Part shown: in pieces, positions 34,918 to 46,100 of the stretch
Layout: each line of letters starts with the position of its first letter
Numbering within the stretch: the first letter of the stretch is position 1
Origin: an uncultured Winogradskyella sp.
GTDB taxonomy: Bacteria > Bacteroidota > Bacteroidia > Flavobacteriales > Flavobacteriaceae
DNA length: 64,000 nt
Direction of reading: 5' to 3'
Assembly: GCF_947498005.1 (NCBI RefSeq)
Contig: NZ_CANMIW010000004.1
Location: 1-64,000, forward strand
Program-made: the position numbers and the translations under genes
Notes under the pieces: model-generated
Told to the model about the DNA's origin: nothing
Seen by the model: only the letters and a program-made list of their open reading frames with translations
Databases searched by the model: none

Positions 34918-37326
34918 TTAGTTTCTTAAAGGTTTACCTTTTGTTAGCATGTGTTGAATACGTTCTAAAGTTTTACGTTCAGTACATAAAGACAAGAAAG
35001 CTTCACGCTCTAAATCCAATAAATACTGTTCGCTTACTAAAGTTGGTTCAGATAAATCGCCACCAGCCATAACGTAGCCCAGTTTATTCGCAATTTTTCT
35101 GTCGTGTTCACTAATGTAGTTGCTGTCTTGCATAGAGTCTGTACCAACCATAAACATGCTTAAAGCCTGTTTACCAAGAACTTTAATATCTGTACGTTTT
35201 ACAGGTTGTGTGTAACCCATATCTGCCATTAATTTTGCATGTTGTTTTGCAACTGCTATTTGACGATCTTTATTAACAACAACGATATCTTTTCCTTTTT
35301 GAAGAATGCCTAAATCATAAGCTTCGTAAGCAGATGTTGCTACTTTTGCCATGCCGATCGTTAAAAAATATTCTTGAAGTGTATTTAATTGTACATCGCC
35401 TTTTTTGAAGGTATCTGAAGCTCTTAAAGTCATTTCTTTAGAACCTCCACCACCAGGAATAACACCAACACCAAACTCAACCAAGCCGATGTAAGTTTCT
35501 GCTGCTGCAACCACTTTATCTGCGTGCATTGATAATTCACAGCCTCCACCAAGTGCCATACCATGAGGTGCAGCAACGGTTGGAATTGCAGAATAACGCA
35601 TACGCATCATAGTGTCTTGGAAATATTTGATGGCCATATTTAGCTCATCATATTCTTGCTCTGCAGCCATCATGAAAATCATACCAATGTTTGCACCAAC
35701 AGAGAAATTTGCAGCTTGATTTCCAACAACTAATCCTGCGAAATCTTTTTCGGCTAAATCAATGGCTTTATTCAATCCTGCCAAAACGTCGCCACCAATA
35801 GTATTCATTTTAGACTGAAATTCTACATTAAGAATACCATCACCTAAATCTTCAACAACAACACCAGAGTTTTTAAATACTTCAGATGTTTTTCTGATGT
35901 TATCTAATATGATGAAACTGTCCTGACCAGGAATTTTTTCTTGTAATTTAGTAGGAATGTTGTACGCATAAGTCGCTCCATCTTTAATAGAGTAGAAGCT
36001 ATCACTACCAGACTGCAACATATCTTGTACCCAATCTGCAGGTTTTAAACCTTCAACTTGCATCATTTCAATACCTTTTTCAACGCCTATAGCATCCCAA
36101 ATTTGAAAAGGACCATGTTCCCAACCAAATCCAGCTTTCATAGCATCATCGATTTTGTACAAATCGTCAGTGATTTCTGGAATACGGTTTGAAACATAAG
36201 CAAATAAAGCAGAGAAACTCTTTCTGTAGAATTCGCCAGCTTTGTCTTTTCCTTTTACTAAAATTTTAAAACGATCTACAACTTTATCAACGGTTTTAGT
36301 CAATTCTAAGGTAGCAAATTTTGCACGTTTCTTTTCTCTATATTCTAAAGTGTTAAGGTCTAATGAAAGAATCTCAGTTTTACCTTTATCATTTTTTGTT
36401 TTCTTGTAAAAACCTTGTCCTGTTTTGCTTCCTAACCATTTATTTTCCATCATGGTATTGATGAAATCTGGTAATTGAAATAACTCTAAACGCTCATCAT
36501 CTTTACAGTTTTCAGCGATACCATTGGCTACATGCACTAAAGTATCTAATCCTACTACATCAACGGTTCTAAAAGTTGCCGATTTAGGACGACCAATTAC
36601 AGGACCAGATAATTTATCTACTTCCTCAATGGTTAAATCTAAATCTTTAACCGCGTGAAATAAACTCTGTATGCTGAAAATCCCGATTCTATTTCCTATA
36701 AAAGCAGGTGTATCTTTAGCAATTACTGATGTTTTTCCTAAGAATTGTTCGCCATAACCATTTAAGAATTCTAAAACAGACGCATCCGTTTTAGGTCCTG
36801 GGATTATTTCGAATAACTTTAAGTAACGCGCAGGATTAAAAAAGTGTGTTCCACAGAAATGTTTCTGGAAATCTTCACTACGTCCTTCGCTCATAAATTT
36901 AATAGGAATACCAGATGTGTTAGATGTAATTAACGTTCCTGGTGTTCTGTGTTGTTCAAGCTTTTCAAACACTTGTTGTTTTATGTCTAGACGCTCAACA
37001 ACAACTTCCATAATCCAATCGACATCTTTTACTTTAGCAATGTCATCTTCAAGATTACCAGTTGTAATTCTGTTTTTAAATGAAGGATGATACAGTGGTG
37101 CAGGTTTCGATTTTATAGATGCGGTTAAAGCATCATTTACTAATCGATTTCTAACCACTTTATCTTCTAAAGTTAAGCCTTTGGCTTGTTCCTTAGCGTT
37201 AAGTTCTCTTGGTACGATGTCTAATAATAAAACATCTACACCAATATTGGCGAAATGACAAGCGATGCCGCTTCCCATAATTCCTGAACCAATAATGGCG
37301 ATTTTTTTAATTCTTCGTTTACTCAT
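34918..37326 (-). CDS. fadB: 3-hydroxyacyl-CoA dehydrogenase / enoyl-CoA hydratase fusion
   Basis: This 802-residue bifunctional protein starts with the dehydrogenase NAD-binding motif (IGSGIMGSGIACHFA, about 12-26). The two dehydrogenase C-terminal segments follow at about 205-310 and 385-450. The crotonase domain comes last (about 490-720, with GMALGGGCELSMHAD and GVIPGGGGSKEM). This order is the reverse of E. coli FadB but usual in Bacteroidota. It catalyses hydration and oxidation of enoyl-CoA. It forms an operon with the MarR gene (one base apart) and the thiolase gene. Confidence 0.92.
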   Translation of the reverse strand: MSKRRIKKIAIIGSGIMGSGIACHFANIGVDVLLLDIVPRELNAKEQAKGLTLEDKVVRNRLVNDALTASIKSKPAPLYHPSFKNRITTGNLEDDIAKVKDVDWIMEVVVERLDIKQQVFEKLEQHRTPGTLITSNTSGIPIKFMSEGRSEDFQKHFCGTHFFNPARYLKLFEIIPGPKTDASVLEFLNGYGEQFLGKTSVIAKDTPAFIGNRIGIFSIQSLFHAVKDLDLTIEEVDKLSGPVIGRPKSATFRTVDVVGLDTLVHVANGIAENCKDDERLELFQLPDFINTMMENKWLGSKTGQGFYKKTKNDKGKTEILSLDLNTLEYREKKRAKFATLELTKTVDKVVDRFKILVKGKDKAGEFYRKSFSALFAYVSNRIPEITDDLYKIDDAMKAGFGWEHGPFQIWDAIGVEKGIEMMQVEGLKPADWVQDMLQSGSDSFYSIKDGATYAYNIPTKLQEKIPGQDSFIILDNIRKTSEVFKNSGVVVEDLGDGILNVEFQSKMNTIGGDVLAGLNKAIDLAEKDFAGLVVGNQAANFSVGANIGMIFMMAAEQEYDELNMAIKYFQDTMMRMRYSAIPTVAAPHGMALGGGCELSMHADKVVAAAETYIGLVEFGVGVIPGGGGSKEMTLRASDTFKKGDVQLNTLQEYFLTIGMAKVATSAYEAYDLGILQKGKDIVVVNKDRQIAVAKQHAKLMADMGYTQPVKRTDIKVLGKQALSMFMVGTDSMQDSNYISEHDRKIANKLGYVMAGGDLSEPTLVSEQYLLDLEREAFLSLCTERKTLERIQHMLTKGKPLRN

Positions 37327-37327
37327 C

Positions 37328-37783
37328 TTATTTTAAAATGTGTTCTTTATTGTTGTATATCTGTTTGTTTGAAATCATGTTATTGATGACTTCGGCTACT
37401 TTTTGAAAGCTTTTTAATTCAGCATCTGAAACATTTGCTTTTATAGTTTCATTAAACGTTAACACGCGCTCTTTAGAATAATTTCTTTTTTCACGGCCAA
37501 AATCTGTTAGAAATATTAATACACCTCTTCCATCATCTGGATTTGGTCTGCGCTCAATTAAACCTTTCGTTTCCATAGTTTTTAATGTCCTAGAGAGACT
37601 TGTTGCTTCCATACCCATTTTAGGTCCTAAGGAGGTAGAAGGTGTTCCTTTTTCTGGATCAATACTTAACAATGCAAAACCAATTGCCATGGTAGAGTCG
37701 AATTTTACGGCTTCTTCGTTATACATTTTATTTACCGCTAACCAGGTGGTTCTCAGTATGTAATCAATTGTTTTGTCTTTCAT
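37328..37783 (-). CDS. MarR family regulator of the beta-oxidation operon
   Basis: This 151-residue protein has a winged helix (about 45-105, with MGMEATSLSRTLKTMETKGLIERRPNPDDGRG, wing residues DDGR) and helical dimerisation ends. As the first gene of the fad operon, with a dyad at its own promoter, it is probably an acyl-CoA-responsive repressor. The ligand is inferred from context only. Confidence 0.88.
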   Translation of the reverse strand: MKDKTIDYILRTTWLAVNKMYNEEAVKFDSTMAIGFALLSIDPEKGTPSTSLGPKMGMEATSLSRTLKTMETKGLIERRPNPDDGRGVLIFLTDFGREKRNYSKERVLTFNETIKANVSDAELKSFQKVAEVINNMISNKQIYNNKEHILK

Positions 37784-37799
37784 AAAGCATTATTGGAAT

Positions 37800-37830
37800 C
37801 AAATATAATAAAAAATACTATGCACGCATA
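37800..37830 (-). promoter_or_regulatory. fad operon promoter with a MarR-type dyad
   Basis: On the minus strand TATATTTG (37807-37800) fits TAnnTTTG. The dyad TATGC-AC-GCATA (37819-37830) lies 11 nt upstream of it, between the -7 and -33 regions, where a repressor would interfere. It is 36-47 bases before the MarR start. Confidence 0.55.
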
Positions 37831-37917
37831 ATAAATAAGAAAAATATTATTATGAATATTTAAAAATAGCAGCTATTAAATTTCGAGATATGTTATTACA
37901 GGTGTGTTTAATTGCGA

Positions 37918-38310
37918 TTATCGTACTTTTTTATTAATAAAACCGATAACAGCTCCAGTAATTCCAGTAATTACAATTGAAGTTGCAACATCCAAGGTAA
38001 GCAATTCAGCTGACATAGAACTATCCATTGCCATTGCGATGAAACCGTAAGATATAGATAAGAAGAAGCCAAAGAATGCACCTGCTCTTGCTCCAGTTGT
38101 AATGGTGGCTATTTGGGCCCAACGATTAAAGAAATAAGATAAAAAAAATGCTATTGATAGACACCCAAGAAATACATAAGTAAATGAGCGAAGGTTTTCT
38201 TGCGGTAGAGGATAATAATCTGCTAGAACAATACCATAACTGAGCCAACTTAAAAGCCAATTGACTATTCCTCCGCATATGCCAGCAATGATAAACGTTT
38301 TGGTTTTCAT
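37918..38310 (-). CDS. Hypothetical four-TM membrane protein
   Basis: This 130-residue protein has four hydrophobic helices (about 5-27, 42-62, 70-95 and 108-127), small residues and glycines within the helices, and a short basic C-terminus. I do not recognise the family. It is monocistronic, between the MarR gene and the acyl-CoA synthetase gene, with no functional hint from its neighbours. The flanking gaps (37784-37917 and 38311-38453) contain only the MarR promoter and AT-rich DNA. Confidence 0.6.
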   Translation of the reverse strand: MKTKTFIIAGICGGIVNWLLSWLSYGIVLADYYPLPQENLRSFTYVFLGCLSIAFFLSYFFNRWAQIATITTGARAGAFFGFFLSISYGFIAMAMDSSMSAELLTLDVATSIVITGITGAVIGFINKKVR

Positions 38311-38453
38311 GGTTGGTATTAAATGGTTAGTAATACCTAAAATACGAAAATTTACATAAATGATTAATTATCAGGGATTAACGGTTTCGTTTTTACGTTT
38401 AACATTTATAAAAAGAGAAGTTGGACTTGCAAAGTAGGGAATTCCAAGTCTTT

Positions 38454-40223
38454 TTATCGGTAAATCTTTTCGTATAAATCTTTATAGATTTCTTTTATGA
38501 TTGCACGTTTCATTTTCATAGTTGGAGTAAGATGTCCTCCATCGATTGACCATACATCAGGTGTGAGTTCAAAACGTTTTATTTGTTCCCATTTACCAAA
38601 ATTTTTATTGTACTTGTCAATTTCTAATTGAATACGATTAATTACTAACTCTGAACTTGAAATTTCTTTTTCGGTTTTACCAATACCATTCTGTTTATGG
38701 TCAATCCAGTCTCTAATAAAATCAAAATTTGGTTGAATTAAAGCAGCAGGCATTTTTTCCCCTTCACCAACAACCATAATTTGTTCTATGAAAAGCGATT
38801 GTTTCATATCGTTTTCTAATAATGGCGGAATTACATATTTACCACCAGAAGTTTTAAACATTTCTTTCTTACGACCTGTAATTTTTAGAAAACCTTCAGC
38901 ATCAATTTCCCCTTTATCTCCTGTATGGAAATAGTCTCCAGTCATTACGCTTGCCGTTTTTTCCGGATCTTTATAATAGCCTAACATAACGTTAGGTCCT
39001 TTTATGAGCACCTCGCCATCTTCGGCAATTTTTACTTCAACATTATTGATTGGCTTACCTACGGTTCCTACTTTATAACCATTGCCTTTGTAAACTCCTA
39101 CGCCAACAACAGGTGAAGTTTCAGTTAGTCCGTAACCTTCCATAACTTGCATTTTTGCAGCTCCAAAGATTCGTGCTAAACGTGGTTGTAACGCTGCGCT
39201 CCCAGAAACCATAGTGCCCAAATTACCACCTAATGCTTCTCTCCATTTACTGAATATAAGTTTATTAGCTATTTTAAGTTTGAACTCATACCATGCGCCA
39301 TTAGCACCATATGGTTCCCATTTTTCACCTAAACCTACAGCCCAAAAGAATAAACCTTTTTTAATACCGGTTAATTCTTCGCCTTTAAGCATAATTTTAT
39401 CAAATACCTTTTCTAATAAGCGTGGTACTACACTCATTAGATTTGGGTTTATCTCTTTGGCATTGTCTCCAATTTTATCAATGGCCTCTGCAAAATAGAT
39501 AGATGCACCAGCATGCTGATACACATAAATAAGTAAACGTTCAAATATGTGACAGATTGGTAAGAAACTTAAAATTCTATTTTCGCCGTCAACCAAAGGT
39601 ACTCTAGGAGAGCTGTCTAGAGCGTTACTAGTAATATTCCAGTGAGATAGCATAACACCTTTGGGTTTGCCTGTTGTACCAGATGTATAGATGATGGTTG
39701 CTAAATCATTTGGCAGAACAGCGTCTTTTCTTGCTTCAACTTCTGCTTGATTGCTATCATCTTTTCCGAGTTCAAATAACTCAGAGTAATGCTTACAACC
39801 TTCTATATGATCAAAAGAATAGACTTCTTTTACCTTGGTGTTTGCTTGTACTATTCTAACTTTTTCTAAAACTTCAGCGTCAGAAACAAAACAATAGATA
39901 GATTCGCTATGATTTAAAACATACTCGTAATCTTCTGCTGAAATAGTTGGGTAAACTGGTATATTTTGTGCTCCAGTTTGAAGGACTCCGATATCCAGTA
40001 TATTCCATTCGGTCCTATTCGTCGTAGAAATAACAGCTATCTTATCGTCTTTTTGAATGCCAAGCCTTAGCAATGCTCTACTTATTGCGTTTGCTTTGTC
40101 AATATATTCTTGTGTGGAGGTATGTTCCCATTTACCATTGTATTTAGTAACTAAAGCCGATTTGTTAGGTTTATTTTCTAACTGATAATATGGAAAATCA
40201 AAAAGTCGAGTTATTTCTGTCAT
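38454..40223 (-). CDS. fadD: Long-chain fatty-acid-CoA ligase
   Basis: This 589-residue AMP-forming ligase has the P-loop-like motif IIYTSGTTGKPKGVMLSH, the EGYGLTETSP motif, the hinge TGDKGEIDAEGFLKITGRKKE and the C-terminal lysine region. It activates fatty acids for the beta-oxidation enzymes encoded nearby. The gene is separated from the fad operon by a hypothetical gene and has its own upstream region. The length and the ITGRKKEMFKTSGGKYV segment match the long-chain class. Confidence 0.9.
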   Translation of the reverse strand: MTEITRLFDFPYYQLENKPNKSALVTKYNGKWEHTSTQEYIDKANAISRALLRLGIQKDDKIAVISTTNRTEWNILDIGVLQTGAQNIPVYPTISAEDYEYVLNHSESIYCFVSDAEVLEKVRIVQANTKVKEVYSFDHIEGCKHYSELFELGKDDSNQAEVEARKDAVLPNDLATIIYTSGTTGKPKGVMLSHWNITSNALDSSPRVPLVDGENRILSFLPICHIFERLLIYVYQHAGASIYFAEAIDKIGDNAKEINPNLMSVVPRLLEKVFDKIMLKGEELTGIKKGLFFWAVGLGEKWEPYGANGAWYEFKLKIANKLIFSKWREALGGNLGTMVSGSAALQPRLARIFGAAKMQVMEGYGLTETSPVVGVGVYKGNGYKVGTVGKPINNVEVKIAEDGEVLIKGPNVMLGYYKDPEKTASVMTGDYFHTGDKGEIDAEGFLKITGRKKEMFKTSGGKYVIPPLLENDMKQSLFIEQIMVVGEGEKMPAALIQPNFDFIRDWIDHKQNGIGKTEKEISSSELVINRIQLEIDKYNKNFGKWEQIKRFELTPDVWSIDGGHLTPTMKMKRAIIKEIYKDLYEKIYR

Positions 40224-40408
40224 TTATGCATTACGATTATAACAGCGCAAATTATGAAAATAAAAAGGATTTTCAAATTTCGAATAAAAAAAGGGTGGAC
40301 TTAATAATATTTATTAGGATTTTTTGGTGTATTCATAATTTATTTATTTTTTTTCTTCAATTAAGAGGGCTAATTTTTAATTTTTTAATTACTTTTAAAT
40401 TGAAAATA

Positions 40409-40422
40409 ATTGGTTAACCAAT
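40409..40422. promoter_or_regulatory. Palindrome ATTGGTTAACCAAT upstream of the lyase gene
   Basis: This perfect 14-bp palindrome lies 47 bases before the PL6 start. Its TGGT-TA-ACCA core resembles operators of FadR-type GntR regulators, which often control alginate genes. A second small dyad, CTGG-TCTT-CCAG, is at 40423-40434. No TAnnTTTG element is clear nearby. The rest of the gap from 40224 is very AT-rich and shows nothing else. Confidence 0.45.
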
Positions 40423-40468
40423 CTGGTCTTCCAGTTGTGATTTTATAAACTAAATTAAATAACGACTT

Positions 40469-43081
40469 ATGAATAATCTTTACACTTTTAAATTTCAATT
40501 TTATCATATCACATTCATTGTGATGCTGTTATCATCTCTAAATTTGTTTTCTCAAACCACCTATACTATTAGTGATCCAGAGGATTTAGAAGACCAGACG
40601 TATCTGCCTGGAGATGTGATTATATTGTCTAATGGTATCTATGATTCTGATGAACGTATAGACTTCGTTGGAAATGGGACAGCAACAGACCCAATTGTAT
40701 TTAGAGCAGAAACTCCAGGTGGCGTAAAGTTTACAGGTGGATTACAAATGAATATTGGTGGAGATTATGTTGTAGTTGATGGTTTTCACTGGCAAGGTGG
40801 CTATGGTGCAAGTAATTTTATTCAGTTTAGAAATGGTTATGACTATGCCAATCACAGTACCATTCAAAATTGTGTTATTGATGGATTAGAAATTCATCCT
40901 GATGATATTGCGGATGATATTGCAGATGGATCCATAACAAAACACAGATGGATTGTGTTATATGGCACATATAATACTGTTATTAACTGTTCATTCATGA
41001 ATAAGGAAAGTGCTGGTGCTTTAATTTTAGCAGAATATGCATATAACGCAACACCAGATGAAGGCGTGACTAATACACGTTGCGATATTGTAGGTCATAC
41101 AATTAGTAATAATTATTTCTATAATTACGTAAAAATTGATAATACCTTAAGTAACTCTGGTGATAGTGAAACGATTCGTATTGGTACTAGTGAATATCAG
41201 AATGTAAATAGTAATGCCACAGTTAGTAATAACTACTTTGTCAAGGCTGATGGAGAGAATGAAATTATTACAAATAAGAGTAAAAATAATACCTATACTA
41301 ATAATACATTCAGACGCTGTAGAGGTTCATTAGTGCTACGTCATGGATCTAATGCAACGGTTGAAGGTAATTACTTTTTAGGAGAAAACATAGATGGAAC
41401 AGGTGGTATTAGAATTACGGATAGTGATCATGTAATTACAAATAATTATATCCAAGATTGTATTACAGTTGTTAGCCAAGCCAAGTGGAATAATGGTGTT
41501 ACCTTTTTAGGAGGTGGCGATAATAATTCGGTGGTATGTACTTCTACAAGTGTTTCTAATGGTTATCAAAAATCTGAAAATATTACACTTTCTAATAATA
41601 CTATTATAAATACGAATGCACCTTTATTTTATAACACAGATAAGGGGTCTACGGATCCTACCGGTTCAGTGGATAACAATTTAATTTACTTTACGTCTGG
41701 TAATGGAAATATTACAGATGTTATATCAGGAGATACTGCAACCTCGTATGCCGACTTAGGAACAGCATTATCTTACACAGGAAACGTTTACACAGGAAGC
41801 GCGTTAGGAGAAACCAATACAGGTTTTTCTGAAGAGACAGGAATTTCTGCTACTGCAGATGGCGAAATATTTACGTTTTCAGGAGCAGGATCTGCTGGTA
41901 AAGGTGCAGATATGGGATCGTATTTGCCAATAACAGATGATATGGTCGGTTACGGAATTGGTGCTTGTTTTGTAGATAATTTAGGTGGTAATATAATTGA
42001 TGGTAACTGTGTTATTGAAATTCCAGAGTCACTAACCGTGAGTAGTTTAGAAACATTAGATGCAGAAGCTGGGAGTTATGATGTTTCCGTATATGCTAAT
42101 GTAAGTTGGACAGCGATGTCTAATGATGCATGGATTTCTATTGATATTAATTCTGGATCTGGTGACGACACTGTTTCGGTTTCAGTGACGGAAAACACAG
42201 ACGTTAATAGCAGAACAGGTTCTGTAACGTTTACACAAGATCCAGGTGGAGATGATATTGTTAGAACATTAAATGTTACTCAAGAAGGTGCAGACCTAAC
42301 AGATTTATATGATCTAATTAACGATGTTGCAGGAGGAGGGCCAGTTTCTATTCATTCGTTTTCTAGTGATAACGCTAGTGATAGTCCACCAGAAGTAGCA
42401 ATCAATACCTTAGATAAGGTAAATACAAGTTCATCTATTTGGGCTGCACAAGACGGCTCAATTGTTTCAGGCGATTATAAAGGTGATGGAGAATACATTA
42501 TATATGATTTAGGGTCTGAGTATAATTTAGATTTAATTCAGTTTAGTACAACAAATAAATCAGATGCCTTTGGGTATCAAATATGGGTATCTACAACAGG
42601 AACAAATGAAGCAGATTTTAATAAAGTTCTACCAGAGACAGAAGATTTATTGTTAACAGCAACAAATACTATGGATTTTAATCAATATCAATTCTCAGCT
42701 GCTGCGCGTTATGTGAAAATGATAGGTTATGGAAGATTTAATAGTGCAGGGGATACTAGAACAAGTGCTTGGAGTACCATTGCGGAAATTGAGTTTTTTG
42801 GATCTAATGCCTTATCAGTTAATGAATTTGATTTTAGTGAAAATTTGAAAGTTTATCCTAATCCTTCGAAGGATGTGATAAATATTGAAATATTAAATGA
42901 CACGCAAATTGAATCTGCTAAGATTTACAGTTTAGAAGGTAAATTAATTGTGAATATGAATACAGATTTTATCAATTCTTCATATACTATCGATATAACT
43001 AATCTATCTAAGGGAAGCTATATTCTTAGTTTATCTAACGAAGTAGGTTTAAAATATACTCAGCTTATTATAAAAGATTAG
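40469..43081 (+). CDS. PL6-type polysaccharide (alginate) lyase, T9SS-secreted
   Basis: This 870-residue protein has a signal peptide (about 1-29). A parallel beta-helix domain of polysaccharide lyase family 6 covers about 30-480, followed by a BACON-like domain (about 525-610) and an F5/8 type C-like binding domain (about 620-790). The T9SS sorting tail starts LKVYPNPSKDVI. The catalytic pair of the family is visible as K270 (NKSK) and R291 (LRHG), 21 residues apart as in chondroitinase B. It should cleave alginate by beta-elimination outside the cell. No SusC/SusD genes lie nearby, so it is an isolated lyase in this window. Dermatan-type substrates cannot be excluded. Confidence 0.85.
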   Translation: MNNLYTFKFQFYHITFIVMLLSSLNLFSQTTYTISDPEDLEDQTYLPGDVIILSNGIYDSDERIDFVGNGTATDPIVFRAETPGGVKFTGGLQMNIGGDYVVVDGFHWQGGYGASNFIQFRNGYDYANHSTIQNCVIDGLEIHPDDIADDIADGSITKHRWIVLYGTYNTVINCSFMNKESAGALILAEYAYNATPDEGVTNTRCDIVGHTISNNYFYNYVKIDNTLSNSGDSETIRIGTSEYQNVNSNATVSNNYFVKADGENEIITNKSKNNTYTNNTFRRCRGSLVLRHGSNATVEGNYFLGENIDGTGGIRITDSDHVITNNYIQDCITVVSQAKWNNGVTFLGGGDNNSVVCTSTSVSNGYQKSENITLSNNTIINTNAPLFYNTDKGSTDPTGSVDNNLIYFTSGNGNITDVISGDTATSYADLGTALSYTGNVYTGSALGETNTGFSEETGISATADGEIFTFSGAGSAGKGADMGSYLPITDDMVGYGIGACFVDNLGGNIIDGNCVIEIPESLTVSSLETLDAEAGSYDVSVYANVSWTAMSNDAWISIDINSGSGDDTVSVSVTENTDVNSRTGSVTFTQDPGGDDIVRTLNVTQEGADLTDLYDLINDVAGGGPVSIHSFSSDNASDSPPEVAINTLDKVNTSSSIWAAQDGSIVSGDYKGDGEYIIYDLGSEYNLDLIQFSTTNKSDAFGYQIWVSTTGTNEADFNKVLPETEDLLLTATNTMDFNQYQFSAAARYVKMIGYGRFNSAGDTRTSAWSTIAEIEFFGSNALSVNEFDFSENLKVYPNPSKDVINIEILNDTQIESAKIYSLEGKLIVNMNTDFINSSYTIDITNLSKGSYILSLSNEVGLKYTQLIIKD

Positions 43082-43106
43082 TGCTTTAGTTTTTAACCCA
43101 AAAAAA

Positions 43107-43136
43107 AGCTTTTACATTTTGTAAAAGCTTTTTTTT
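43107..43136. terminator. Bidirectional terminator
   Basis: AAGCTTTTAC / GTAAAAGCTT with a TTTT-type loop, A run before and T run after, lies between the convergent lyase and purL genes. Confidence 0.88.
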
Positions 43137-43146
43137 ATGATTCTAT

Positions 43147-46100
43147 TTATTTCTCTAACCATTTCCTAGCATTAATAAAAGCCTCCAGCCAAGGCGAAAC
43201 TTCATCGTTTCTATCTTGTGGATAGTTGGCCCAATTCCATTGAAAAATAGAACGTTCTATATGAGGCATGGTTACTAAGTGTCTTCCTGTTTTGTCGGTT
43301 AACATAGCCGTATTAAAATCTGAACCATTAGGATTTGCAGGATATCCTTCATATCCATATTTAGCAACTATATTATATTTTTCTTCAGCATATGGAAGGC
43401 TAAATTTTCCTTCGCCATGAGAAATCCAAACACCTAAAGTGCTACCAGCTAAACTAGATAGCATTACAGAATTGTTTTCTTGAATTTTAACCGAAGTGAA
43501 GCCACTTTCGTGCTTATGAGAATCATTATAGGTCATTTTGCCATGATTCTCATGCTCTGGATTTACCAAATCTAATTCCATCATTAATTGGCAACCATTA
43601 CAAATCCCAACGGATAAGGTATCCTCTCTGTTAAAGAAATCATTAATGACCTTATTCGCTTTCTCATTATATTTTATGGCACCAGCCCAACCTTTAGCAG
43701 AACCTAAAACATCAGAATTACTAAAGCCACCAACAGCGCCTAAAAACTGAATATCTTCTAGAGTTTCTCTACCAGAAATTAAATCCGTCATGTGTACATC
43801 TTTAACATCAAAACCAGCTAAATACATAGCATTTGCCATTTCTCGTTCTGAATTAGAGCCTTTTTCTCTTAAAATTGCTGCTTTTGGTCTTACTGCATCA
43901 GAAGCTATTGTATCTAATTTTCCAGTGAAATGTGTTGGAAGTTTAAAATCTAAAGCCTGATTTTTATAGTTATCAAATCTATCTTTCGCTAAACCATTTG
44001 CTGTTTGTTTCTCATCGAGTAAGTATGATGTTTCAAACCACATATCTCTTAATCTTGAAACGGTCATGGTAAAGACGTCGTTACCATTGATTACGCCTAA
44101 GACATCACTTTCTGTAACCTCTCCAATTTTATGGAAATCAATATTTGCATTAGTTAATTCAGCTTCAATTGCATCATCAGAAGATTGAAAAATAAGTCCT
44201 GCATTTTCAGCAAATAATACTTTAAAAGAATCTTTTTCACCAAGACTAGATAAATCTAACTCAGCACCTAAATTATTATCAGCAAAGCAAAGTTCTAATA
44301 AGGTGGTTATTAATCCACCAGAAGCCACATCGTGTCCTGCAACAATTTGGTCTTTCTTTATTAAATCTTGAATGGTATTAAATACCGTTTTTACGTAAGC
44401 TGCACTTTTAATATTAGGCGTAGTATTTCCTATTTTATTATTGATTTGCGCAAAAGAACTTCCACCTAACTCGTAAGAATCTTGAGATAGATTAATATAA
44501 TAAATAGACCCTTTGCCTTTTTGTAAAACAGGCTCTACAACTTTAGTTATATCATTACAATTTGCAGCAGCAGAAATAATCACTGTACCAGGAGAAATAA
44601 CATCACCATCAGGATATTTTTGCTTCATTGATAAAGAGTCTTTTCCTGTTGGTACATTAATACCTAAATCTATTGAAAATTCTGAAATCGCTTTTACAGC
44701 TTCATACAAACGTGCATCTTCACCTTTATTTTTACAAGGCCACATCCAATTGGCAGATAAAGAAATACTTTTAAGACCATCTTTTAGTGGTGCCCAAATA
44801 ATATTTGTTAAAGCTTCTGCAATTGAATTACGACTTCCTGCTTCAGGATTAATTAAACCCGAAATAGGCGAGTGCCCAATGGATGTTGCAATACCTTCTT
44901 TACCTTTAAAGTCTAATGCCATTACACCAACATTATTTAGTGGTAATTGTAATGGACCAACACATTGTTGTTTGGCAACTTTTCCACCAACACAACGGTC
45001 TACTTTATTTGTTAACCAATCTTTTGAGGCAACAGCTTCAAGTTGTAATACTTGGTCTAAATAATCGTAGAAATTTTTGGTGTTATATGAAATGCCACTG
45101 TATTCTTTTTCAACTGTAACATCATTCATTATCGTTTTTGGAGAACTTCCAAACATATCTTCTAAAGCTAAATCCATTGGTTTTTCACCAGTAGTTTTAG
45201 ACTCAAAAGTAAATCTATGTTTTCCTGTTACTTCACCAACATCATAAATAGGCGAGCGTTCTCTGTCTGCTATTTTATGCAACGTCTCTAAATGTTCATC
45301 GGCAATAACTAATCCCATTCGCTCTTGAGATTCGTTACCAATTTTTTCTTTGGCAGATAACGTAGGATCGCCAACAGGTAATTTATCTAAATCAATATGT
45401 CCACCTGTATCTTCTACCAATTCTGATAAACAATTTAAATGTCCACCAGCACCATGATCGTGAATAGAAACAATGAAATTTTCGTCGCTTTCTACCATAC
45501 CACGGACAGCATTGGCAGCACGTTTTTGCATTTCTGGATTAGAACGTTGTACAGCATTTAGCTCAATACCAGAAGCTAAAGCACCAGTATCTGCAGAAGA
45601 CACTGCAGCGCCTCCCATTCCGATTCTATAATTGTCACCACCAAGAATTACTATTTTATCGCCATCTTTTGGTACATCTTTAAGCGCTTGTTCTGCTTTA
45701 CCATAACCTATACCACCAGCTTGCATAATCACTTTGTCGTAACCAATTTTGCCATTGTTATCGCTATGTTCAAACGTTAAAACTGAACCACAAATTAACG
45801 GTTGACCAAATTTGTTACCAAAGTCTGAAGCACCATTACTTGCTTTAATTAAAATATCCATTGGTGTTTGGTACAACCATTTACGTTCTGGAAAAGCTTT
45901 TTCCCATGGACGTTCGTCGTTTAATCTTGAGTAAGACGTCATATAAACCGCAGTACCAGCTAAAGGTAATGAGCCTTTTCCACCAGCTAATCTATCTCTA
46001 ATTTCTCCACCTGAACCAGTTGCAGCTCCATTAAATGGCTCAACGGTTGTTGGGAAATTATGTGTTTCTGCTTTTAATGAGATTACAGATTCGTAATTTT

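Noticed and set aside
40200..40240. Second MarR site near the acyl-CoA synthetase start (TATGCAT)
   Set aside because: Only a half-match to TATGC-N2-GCATA; too short to support.
44513..45064. 183-codon plus-strand frame
   Set aside because: Antisense to purL, a conserved housekeeping gene with all motifs in frame.
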